Shown piece by piece: positions 1 to 5,480 of a DNA stretch of 6,181 nt. The notes below the pieces were generated by a model. It had not been told where the DNA came from. It saw only the letters and a list, made by a program, of their open reading frames with translations, and ran no database searches. The DNA is taken from positions 1-6,181 of the forward strand of contig DASWHK010000331.1 in NCBI GenBank assembly GCA_036398215.1, written 5' to 3'. The DNA comes from DASWHK01 sp036398215 (GTDB lineage Bacteria > Acidobacteriota > UBA890). The position numbers and the translations under genes are program-made. Positions within the stretch are counted from its first letter, which is position 1; each line of letters opens with the position of its first letter.

Positions 1-241
1 CGTCCTGCGCGAGATCGCCGACCAGACCGGCGGCGAGGCCTTCTTCGAGAAGGACAAGAGCAAGCTCGACGGCGTCTTCGCGCAGGTCGCCGCCGCCATG
101 CGGGCCCTCTACCTGGTCTCCTACCGGCCCACCGACCCGACCCGCGGCTGGCACCGGATCGAGGTCGAGGCGGCCCGACCCGACCTGCGGCTACGCCACA
201 AGCCCGGCTACGACCGGGCCGCCGGCGAGGGGGGGCGATGA
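1..241 (+). CDS. VWFA-related secreted protein, C-terminal end (partial, 5' end outside window)
   Basis: An open frame enters at base 2 and gives 79 codons before TGA at 239-241. The translation has the end signature of acidobacterial VWFA-related proteins: an 'IADQTGGEAFF' motif, then a helix (DGVFAQVAAAMRALY), a YLVSYRPTDPTRGWHRIEV strand pair, and a final basic 'LRLRHKPGYD' segment. The downstream gene ends in the same order (DTGGKPFF, DDSRLRYVLGF, WYEIEVRV, VRHRRGFYWP), so the two are paralogues at least at their C-termini. These domains are typically in exported proteins of unknown role, probably protein-protein contacts. The signal peptide and metal-site strand lie upstream of the window and cannot be checked. 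The last codons (AGEGGR) are a short non-conserved tail. Its stop overlaps the ribosome binding site of the next gene, so the two are probably one operon. Confidence 0.85.
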   Translation, partial: VLREIADQTGGEAFFEKDKSKLDGVFAQVAAAMRALYLVSYRPTDPTRGWHRIEVEAARPDLRLRHKPGYDRAAGEGGR

Positions 242-251
242 GGGGGTGGAG
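239..251 (+). promoter_or_regulatory. Ribosome binding site overlapping the upstream stop codon; decides the start of the large VWFA gene
   Basis: GAGGGG at 240-245 begins inside the TGA (239-241) of the preceding gene and lies 6-8 bases before ATG 252. The alternative GTG at 246 sits within or directly after this G-run. Its nearest good purine motif (GAGG at 227-230) is about 15 bases away, so ATG 252 is preferred. The overlap of stop and Shine-Dalgarno suggests that ribosomes finishing the first gene reinitiate on the second. Confidence 0.6.
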
Positions 252-3200
252 ATGATCTCCCGCAGAGGGACCCGGCTCCAGGGCGTTCGATCCGCCAGTG
301 TGGTGAGCGGGCGATCGTCTTCGCTCTTATGGATGTTGCTCGGGGTCTCGGCGGCCGCTGGGATGTTGCTGTCCGCGGCGCTGGTCATGACCGCGGTGGC
401 GTCCATCTCGCCCGGCGCGGCGCTGGCGCAGGACACGGCACCGGCGGGCAAATCGGTGGCGCTGGACCCGGCGCCGCCGCGGGGGCCGGCACCGGCGCGA
501 GACCCGGCGCTGGCGCAGGAGCCGACACCGGCGCAGAACCCGGCGGCGCGAGACCCGGCGTCGGCGCAGGACCCGACACCGGCGCAGGAGCCGGCGGCGC
601 AGGACGGCGGCGAGGTGGTGATCCCCGGCGGCGCCCGCTTCGTCCGCGCCGCCGCCGGCATGCCGCCGGCGGACCCGGCGCGCGGGGACGCCGACGACAC
701 GCTGCTGGTGGAGCTCGCCCGCCACCTGTCGGCGCCTCTGGTCCTCGACTACGGGGAGCGGGTCGCCAGGATGGTCGCCGAGCTGCGCGCCCTGCAGGAC
801 TTTCAGATCGAGCTCGATCAGCGCCACGGGCCGGTAGTGCCGAGCCTCGCCGAGCCCGGCTCTCCCGCCCACGCCAAGGCCGTCGAGCTGCTCGACTTTC
901 TCGGCTTCCAGGTGCTCGACGAGGGCGGGCGCATCCAGCTGCAGCGCCGGGTCGGCGACCGGCAGGCCCGGCAGCGGCAGATGCTCGGCTACCTGGGGGT
1001 CTCGGTGCCGCTGCAATCGCGGCTGTGGGCCGCCGGCGAGCCGATCGAGCTGGCGATCCGCGACGAGCGGGCGCCGCTGCTGTTCGGCGCCGCGGCCTGG
1101 AACGAGCAGGTGTTCGGCCGCGACCTCGACGGCGAGGCGCTCTTCGACGCCCTCGTCTCCGACCGGCGCGCCCGTCAGATTCTCGCCGGCTACACCGCCG
1201 TCGACCGCCCGACCCGCGAGCTGCTGTTTGCCGCCATCGGGCTGCGGCCGCTGCATCGTGACGCCGCGCTCGCCGACGGGTTCCTGCAGCTGGCGCCGTA
1301 TCTGCGTGCCGCCGAGGGCGGGCTCGTACTGCCGGGCGGCGACCGCGACGCCTGGCAGGCGATCCTCGGGCCCTGGGAGGACACCGCCCAGCTGATCGCC
1401 GTGCTCATCGGCAAGGACGGTGGCCGCGCCGCCCATCTGTGGCGCGCCCTGTCGCTGGTTCCGGAGGGACGCGCCCGCTACCTCTTGACCATGGGCCACG
1501 AGACCGGCCCCGAGAGAGCGGCATGGTCCGCCGCGATGTACCGCTCCATCCGCATGCCCGATTTCGGGCGGACGATCCGCTGGCCCGAGGACCTCGCCGA
1601 GCTGTTCGTCAACCTCCACCTGCGCCAGGACGGTGGCGGCATCGACTGGCCGGGGGGTGGCCGTATCTGGCGGGCGGCGCTCGCCGGCGACGACCCGCTG
1701 GAGGCGCCCGGGGCGCTCGAAACGCTGCTGGCGCGCTTCGAGGCCGGCCCGGACAGCGGTCCCGAAGTCGACGCCGAGGTGCTGCGCGCCATTCTCGACG
1801 CCTCCGACCCCGACCATGACGGCCCGACGGCGATCCGCAAGTACCTGGCGGTGTCGGCGGCGATCCGCTACCAGCCGATCGGCGCGATGCGCCCGGCGAT
1901 CCCCCTGCTCTACCGCAACTATCGCCGCTTCGGCCGCGCCTATTTCTTCTTCGTCATGCCGACGCCCCTGCCCGAAGGCGCCGCGCAAACCATCGTCCGG
2001 CGCCTCCAGGAGGTCGACGGCATCGAGCGCGACGCCGTCCGGATCGATGCGATCCGCCAGCTTCAGGCGAGCCTCCTCCTCCTGCGCGAGATGCTGCTCA
2101 ACGACCTGCTCACCGACGACGACCGCGGCGAGCTGTTGTCCCGCTTCCTCGCCATCACGCCCAGCGCCGGGACGGCGGCGGGCCGGCGGGCGGCAAGCGA
2201 GGGATACGGGACGGCGCTCACCGAGTGGTGGCGTACCGAGCTGGTGCCGGCGCTGGCCCGCGGCCTGGCCGCCAACGGCTGGCCCGGCAACGTCGACGAC
2301 CTGCGCAGCGTCGTGGTCACGGCGCTCGTCGGTCGCATGGGCGTCGCCGGCCTCGAGGTCGACGGCATCGACTATGAGTACACGCCGGCGACGCTCCGCG
2401 GCCGCCGCATGTACACCCACCTGCTCATGCAGCAGCAGCCGTCGTTCGAGGGGCTGTTCCGCCTCGACGAGCTGGCCGTGGCGCTCGGCGAAGGCGACGC
2501 CGAGCCGGCCGAGAGCGCCGACGAGATCGAGACCATCGTCGCCGAGATGAAGGCGCAAATGCCGCCCAACATCGGCGACGAGGAGGTCACCGAGGCGCTG
2601 CCGGTGACGCTGGCCCGTGACCAGCTCTTCGAGCGCGCCGGCCGCCTGGTCGCCGAGCTGCGCGGCGCGGGGCCGGCGCCGGCCAGCCTGCAGGCGTTCC
2701 GCGAGGCGGTCAGCGTCTACCTCGGCGACGCCCTGGTCGGCATCGCCTACGCGCTGCATATGGGCGACCCGCAATCGTTCACCTACCAGCAGGCCCACAT
2801 CGCCTGGCTGCACCGGCTGGTGATCGCCGAGCTCCGCGGCGGCGGCCCCGAGGACCTCTTCAGCCCCTGGGCGGCGACCTCGGAGAGCTGGATCCTCGAC
2901 GAGGGCTCGCGGCTCCACAACAGCCTGTTCGGCGCCCCGGAGGCGCTCAGCCGTTGGAACCTCGAGGACCTGATGGCCTCCGGCGGCTCCCGCGATCCGG
3001 CCGCGGCCGAGACCTGGGCGGCGACCTTCGCCCGCATCCACCTGCCGTCGCTGACCGCGGAGGCGCAGCGGGTGGTGGCGCGGCGCCACGCCCTGGCCAC
3101 CAGCTGGATTCGCGAGGCGGTGGCGGCCCGCGACGCGGCGCACAGCCCTTCGTTCTGGGTCAGCGCCGACCCCGAGCGTCCCTCCCCCGAGCTGCTCGCC

Positions 3201-5075
3201 TCGCTGCGCCCGCTGTTGCGCCCCGACCAGCTCCAGGCGCTCACCGACGCCATCGGCGCCGGGCGCGAGGCCGAGGCCCTCGACCTGATCAGCGACGGCA
3301 ACCGTTACCTGCTGCTGCTGGGGCTCGACGACTACGACGCCGCGGCGCCGGCGGCGGCGCGCTGGCTCATCGACCAGATGGTCGGCATGCCGGTGTCTCG
3401 GCGCGGCGACTACGTCGGCCTGACGACACCGCCGCCGGTCCCCTACGGCGAGGCCGGCGACCAGCTCGCCGACCGGCTGCAGTACGCGCGGCTGTTCGAC
3501 ATCAGGGTGCGGCTGGCGGTGCTGATGGAGGAGCAAGGGTTGCCGGCGACGCTCCACGCTCGATTGCTCATGGAGGCCATGGCCCGGGTGCTGTCGAGCA
3601 TGACGCCGGCGAGCTGGGAGCCCTGGCGCAACGTGCTGGCGGCGATCGACCGCGAGGTGACCGGCCCGGCACTACGTCAATGGATGGTCGATCTGGCGTT
3701 CGCCGACGAGCTCACCCCCACCGATCCCAACGTCGCGCTCAGCGACGTCGCGGTCGGCGGCGCCGGCGGCGCGCCGGCGGGACGCACCGGCATGCTCGGC
3801 CTCCCCGTCGATCCACAGCAGTATCAGGCGGCATTCGGCGCCGCCGTCGACATCGTCACCGTCGACATCGGCGTCTGGGACGATGACGACAACTTCGTCG
3901 CCGACCTGACCGTCGACGACCTCGTGGTCACCCGCGACGGCGAGCCGGTGACCCCGGCCTTCCTGCGCCTCGAGGGCAGCGCCGACCCGTCGGTCTTCCT
4001 CGACGATTTGCCCGCCGAGGTCGCCCGCCGGGTCGCGCCGGCTCCGCGCAACTTCGTGCTCGTCGCCGACCTGCTCACCACCAGCCCGCAGGACTGGGAG
4101 CGGATCCTCCTCGACCTGACCGAGTTCGTCCGCGCCGGGATCAGCGCCGAGGATCGCCTGGCGCTGGTGACGATCGATCAGCGCGGCATCCCGATGGTCA
4201 GCCACGACTTCACAATCGACCACGAAAGCGTCGCCGAGCTGCTCGAGGCCCAGGTCGGCAACTCGTTCGCGACCTCCGACCGGGAGCAGTCGTTCGTCGA
4301 CCTGACGGCGATCCTCTGCGACAACGGCAACTGCACCAACCCCGAGGACCCGGAGGCCTGCGAGCCGATCTCGACGTCGCGCTTCTTCCAGTGCGTCACC
4401 AGCGCCCCGGACTGGGAGGAGATGAAGTTCCAGCTCGCCCAGTCGCAGCTCGGCCGCTGGGCGATCGAGGCCGAGATCAACGCCGAGCGGGTCATGGCGG
4501 CGCTCACCCAGGTCAGCTCGATGCTCGACCTCGGCGACCCCTACGACCGCCAGAAGTACGTGGTCCTGCTGTCGTCGGGCTTCGAGAGCCAGCCGGGCAG
4601 CATCCACTACTCGACGCTGGTCGAGTACGCGAGCTGGTCGGAGGCGCTCAACCCGCTCGAGGTCCGCACCATCAACAGCGACCTGGGCCAGGAGATCGCC
4701 GGCCTCGCCGAGCGCCTGCGGCGCTGCCGCTGCACGGTGTACACGCTGGCGACGCTGGGGCAGGCGGCGTTCTCGGAAACCTCGGTGCTGTCCAACAGCA
4801 CGCCGGTGGTCTCGCGGTTCAGCGCCCGCAGCGGCCTGCAAGGCCCGCTCAACGCCCTCGCCCGCGACACCGGCGGCAAGCCGTTCTTCGGCAGCGACAT
4901 GAGCCTCGGCTTCCGCGACGTCCTCGACGACTCCCGCCTCCGCTACGTCCTCGGCTTCAACATGGAAGAGCCCGCCCCCGACGCCGAGCCCGTCTGGTAC
5001 GAGATCGAGGTCCGCGTCGCCCGCGACGACGTCGACGTCCGCCACCGGCGGGGCTTCTACTGGCCGCGGCGCTGA
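252..5075 (+). CDS. Very large secreted VWFA-related protein with an unrecognised ~1040-residue N-terminal module
   Basis: This frame encodes 1607 residues from ATG 252 (1609 from GTG 246). Residues 1-24 are basic, 25-50 are strongly hydrophobic, and an A-L-A/Q signal-peptidase-like site follows at 57-60, so the protein is probably exported by Sec. Residues about 61-118 are a Pro/Ala/Gln/Asp linker holding two copies of a 17-residue repeat. Residues about 128-1168 are Ala/Leu/Arg/Glu-rich, apparently mostly helical, lack cysteine, and match no family I recognise. A Gly/Ala linker (GGAGGAPAG) starts at 1169. From about 1199 to 1605 comes a VWFA-related domain: VDIVTVDIGVWD, the strand FVLVADLLTTS with D1273, YVVLLSSGFES near 1436, DTGGKPFF near 1539, DDSRLRYVLGF near 1559, and a basic RRGFYWP end. 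The metal-site pattern is degenerate. Family members are usually only a few hundred residues long, so this one is several times larger. The function is unknown; an extracytoplasmic scaffold or adhesion role is only a guess. Confidence 0.9.
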   Translation: MISRRGTRLQGVRSASVVSGRSSSLLWMLLGVSAAAGMLLSAALVMTAVASISPGAALAQDTAPAGKSVALDPAPPRGPAPARDPALAQEPTPAQNPAARDPASAQDPTPAQEPAAQDGGEVVIPGGARFVRAAAGMPPADPARGDADDTLLVELARHLSAPLVLDYGERVARMVAELRALQDFQIELDQRHGPVVPSLAEPGSPAHAKAVELLDFLGFQVLDEGGRIQLQRRVGDRQARQRQMLGYLGVSVPLQSRLWAAGEPIELAIRDERAPLLFGAAAWNEQVFGRDLDGEALFDALVSDRRARQILAGYTAVDRPTRELLFAAIGLRPLHRDAALADGFLQLAPYLRAAEGGLVLPGGDRDAWQAILGPWEDTAQLIAVLIGKDGGRAAHLWRALSLVPEGRARYLLTMGHETGPERAAWSAAMYRSIRMPDFGRTIRWPEDLAELFVNLHLRQDGGGIDWPGGGRIWRAALAGDDPLEAPGALETLLARFEAGPDSGPEVDAEVLRAILDASDPDHDGPTAIRKYLAVSAAIRYQPIGAMRPAIPLLYRNYRRFGRAYFFFVMPTPLPEGAAQTIVRRLQEVDGIERDAVRIDAIRQLQASLLLLREMLLNDLLTDDDRGELLSRFLAITPSAGTAAGRRAASEGYGTALTEWWRTELVPALARGLAANGWPGNVDDLRSVVVTALVGRMGVAGLEVDGIDYEYTPATLRGRRMYTHLLMQQQPSFEGLFRLDELAVALGEGDAEPAESADEIETIVAEMKAQMPPNIGDEEVTEALPVTLARDQLFERAGRLVAELRGAGPAPASLQAFREAVSVYLGDALVGIAYALHMGDPQSFTYQQAHIAWLHRLVIAELRGGGPEDLFSPWAATSESWILDEGSRLHNSLFGAPEALSRWNLEDLMASGGSRDPAAAETWAATFARIHLPSLTAEAQRVVARRHALATSWIREAVAARDAAHSPSFWVSADPERPSPELLASLRPLLRPDQLQALTDAIGAGREAEALDLISDGNRYLLLLGLDDYDAAAPAAARWLIDQMVGMPVSRRGDYVGLTTPPPVPYGEAGDQLADRLQYARLFDIRVRLAVLMEEQGLPATLHARLLMEAMARVLSSMTPASWEPWRNVLAAIDREVTGPALRQWMVDLAFADELTPTDPNVALSDVAVGGAGGAPAGRTGMLGLPVDPQQYQAAFGAAVDIVTVDIGVWDDDDNFVADLTVDDLVVTRDGEPVTPAFLRLEGSADPSVFLDDLPAEVARRVAPAPRNFVLVADLLTTSPQDWERILLDLTEFVRAGISAEDRLALVTIDQRGIPMVSHDFTIDHESVAELLEAQVGNSFATSDREQSFVDLTAILCDNGNCTNPEDPEACEPISTSRFFQCVTSAPDWEEMKFQLAQSQLGRWAIEAEINAERVMAALTQVSSMLDLGDPYDRQKYVVLLSSGFESQPGSIHYSTLVEYASWSEALNPLEVRTINSDLGQEIAGLAERLRRCRCTVYTLATLGQAAFSETSVLSNSTPVVSRFSARSGLQGPLNALARDTGGKPFFGSDMSLGFRDVLDDSRLRYVLGFNMEEPAPDAEPVWYEIEVRVARDDVDVRHRRGFYWPRR
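324..431 (+). other. Signal peptide of the large VWFA protein
   Basis: Residues 25-50 (LLWMLLGVSAAAGMLLSAAL and following) form an uncharged hydrophobic core after an Arg-containing n-region. A57-L58-A59 before Q60 fits a signal peptidase I site. There is no lipobox cysteine, so a lipoprotein is unlikely. The core is somewhat long, and an uncleaved membrane anchor remains possible. Confidence 0.7.
510..611 (+). repeat. Tandem 51-bp repeat encoding a 17-residue Pro/Ala/Gln unit
   Basis: Two adjacent copies (510-560 and 561-611) encode LAQEPTPAQNPAARDPA and SAQDPTPAQEPAAQDGG. Shorter related units (DPAPP, ARDPAL) precede them from about 465. The unit keeps the reading frame and sits just after the signal peptide. 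It is probably a flexible, extended spacer between the membrane or cleavage site and the folded module. Such repeats often vary in copy number between strains; that is not testable here. Confidence 0.7.
3846..5066 (+). other. VWFA-related domain (acidobacterial type) of the large protein
   Basis: The domain covers residues about 1199-1605. The first core strand carries D1273 followed by L-L-T-T-S, in place of the D-x-S-x-S metal motif of classical VWA domains. The later strand reads LLSSG where classical domains have an Asp before the Gly. As I recall, the acidobacterial family often keeps only the first Asp and a Thr. Cysteines C1356, C1361, C1370 and C1381 lie in a loop between the two strands, and C1492 and C1494 form a CRC motif after the second. 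The last ~70 residues align with the tail of the gene at 2-241. Confidence 0.75.
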
Positions 5076-5128
5076 ACGAGCAACTTTTCTGCGCCCGGCG
5101 GGCCGTGGTGGAAGTGTGATGGGTCTGG

Positions 5129-5143
5129 CGCGTGGGTCACGCG
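5129..5143 (+). other. Small hairpin downstream of the VWFA operon, weak terminator candidate
   Basis: CGCGTG (5129-5134) and CACGCG (5138-5143) form a perfect 6-bp stem with a 3-base loop, 54 bases after the stop of the large gene. No T-run follows, so it is not a classical intrinsic terminator. It could stall polymerase or be chance in GC-rich sequence. Nothing else in 5076-5195 suggests a gene. Confidence 0.2.
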
Positions 5144-5197
5144 GGTGAGGGCAAGAACGGCCGACGCAGGCGAAGGATGATCGCTCGTCGACTCTCT

Positions 5198-5212
5198 CCT
5201 AGAACTTCTAGG
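5198..5212. promoter_or_regulatory. Perfect palindrome, probable operator site 1
   Basis: CCTAGAA-C-TTCTAGG is a perfect 7+1+7 inverted repeat in an AT-richer island between two very GC-rich regions. It lies 266 bases before the permease start and 95 bases before the first leader ORF. Its size and symmetry fit a dimeric repressor site. ADOP permease genes are often controlled by PadR-family repressors, so a PadR-type protein encoded elsewhere is the leading candidate, by inference. Confidence 0.5.
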
Positions 5213-5234
5213 GAACATTTGTTAGGATTGCTCA

Positions 5235-5250
5235 CCTAGGAATTCTAAGG
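5235..5250. promoter_or_regulatory. Imperfect palindrome, probable operator site 2
   Basis: CCTAGGAATTCTAAGG is a 16-base inverted repeat with arms matching at six of eight positions around a GAATTC centre. It resembles site 1 in sequence: both contain CCTAG, then TTCTA, then GGGAAC. The centres are 37-38 bases apart. Two related sites in the only AT-rich part of the gap suggest the promoter for the leader ORFs and permease is here. I could not fix a convincing -35/-10 pair; TTGTTA at 5219-5224 is the best -35-like hexamer. Confidence 0.4.
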
Positions 5251-5252
5251 GA

Positions 5253-5274
5253 ACCGGCGGGCAAGCTCGCCGGT
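5253..5274 (+). other. GC-rich hairpin in the permease leader
   Basis: ACCGGCG (5253-5259) pairs with CGCCGGT (5268-5274). With an inner G-U and G-C pair this gives a 9-bp stem closed by a CAAG tetraloop. It lies 3 bases after operator site 2 and 18 bases upstream of the GGAGG of the first leader ORF. No T-run follows, so a simple terminator is unlikely. A 5'-end stabilising or translational-control structure is possible. Confidence 0.35.
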
Positions 5275-5306
5275 GGGTGACCACACTCCCCCGGAGGCAC
5301 CCGGCA

Positions 5307-5420
5307 ATGGAATGGGTCAAGGCGTTCTTGCGACGCCTGCTGTGGCGTCAGGAGCCCGACGCGACCGCGCGCATCATCGACTTCCGTTACCTGGAACCAC
5401 GTTTAGGGAACGCCCCATGA
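5307..5420 (+). CDS. Putative 37-residue leader ORF A, upstream of the permease
   Basis: ATG 5307 is preceded by a strong GGAGG at 5293-5297 (9-base spacing). The ORF runs 37 codons to TGA 5418-5420, which overlaps the next ATG as ATGA. The product starts MEWVKAFLRRLLWRQEPD, short and basic, with hydrophobic Trp/Leu positions and no export signal. The LLWR...DATARIID part loosely resembles the permease N-terminus (LLGR...DPAVEREID), so it may be a remnant of a permease start rather than an independent gene. I do not recognise a family. The support is the ribosome binding site, the overlap, and its place in a chain. A GTG-started 64-codon frame (5273-5467) overlaps it in another phase but lacks a good ribosome binding site. 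Confidence 0.4.
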   Translation: MEWVKAFLRRLLWRQEPDATARIIDFRYLEPRLGNAP

Positions 5421-5480
5421 TCGACTTCCGACGTAGCCGGAAACCCCTTGTGAGGAACATTTCATGATCGACTTCCGACG
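5373..5480 (+). repeat. Three imperfect direct repeats of the permease start region (44- and 47-base periods)
   Basis: ATCATCGACTTCCG begins at 5373 (with G-to-C in the would-be ATG), ATGATCGACTTCCGACG at 5417, and the same 17 bases at 5464. The spacers are also related: CYGGAAMCC and then a (G)AGGGAAC or GAGGAAC Shine-Dalgarno-like block occur after copies 1 and 2. The periods, 44 and 47, both equal 2 modulo 3, so each copy is in a different frame. This looks like tandem duplication of a ribosome-binding-site-plus-start unit. Confidence 0.75.
5417..5467 (+). CDS. Putative 16-residue leader ORF B, overlapping the permease start
   Basis: ATG 5417 has AGGGA at 5405-5409 (7-base spacing) and is followed by 16 codons, MIDFRRSRKPLVRNIS, then TGA 5465-5467. 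That stop overlaps the permease ATG 5464 as ATGA. The first six residues (MIDFRR) equal those of the permease because the DNA is duplicated. The peptide is basic and too short for a domain. If translated, its likeliest role is to deliver ribosomes to the permease start by reinitiation. It may equally be a passive duplication by-product. Confidence 0.4.
   Translation: MIDFRRSRKPLVRNIS

Noticed and set aside
191..700. Minus-strand frame with Cys/Ala/Gly repeats
   Set aside because: The repeat pattern is the reverse complement of the Pro/Ala/Gln linker repeats of the + strand gene.
327..3557. 1076-codon open frame on the minus strand
   Set aside because: It mirrors the large VWFA gene in a GC-rich region where antisense frames stay open by codon bias. 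The translation is Arg/Gly/Gln-rich low complexity with no domain. The + strand frame has a signal peptide and a family domain.
3672..5045. 457-codon open frame on the minus strand under the VWFA domain
   Set aside because: Same shadow effect. The composition is Val/Ala/Asp/Glu/Arg-skewed and the opposite strand encodes recognisable VWFA motifs.
5093..5103. GCCC-GGC-GGGC hairpin just after the VWFA gene as a terminator
   Set aside because: Only a 4-bp stem and no following T-run; expected by chance at this GC content.
5076..5463. Possible degraded padR regulator gene in the gap before the permease
   Set aside because: No frame in the gap shows a winged-helix-like sequence of about 100 residues. 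Only the 37- and 16-codon ORFs have plausible starts.
5273..5467. 64-codon + strand frame starting at GTG 5273
   Set aside because: There is no good ribosome binding site before GTG 5273, and the first 14 bases fall in or next to a hairpin. The internal ATG 5417 with AGGGA is a better start, giving the 16-codon ORF B.
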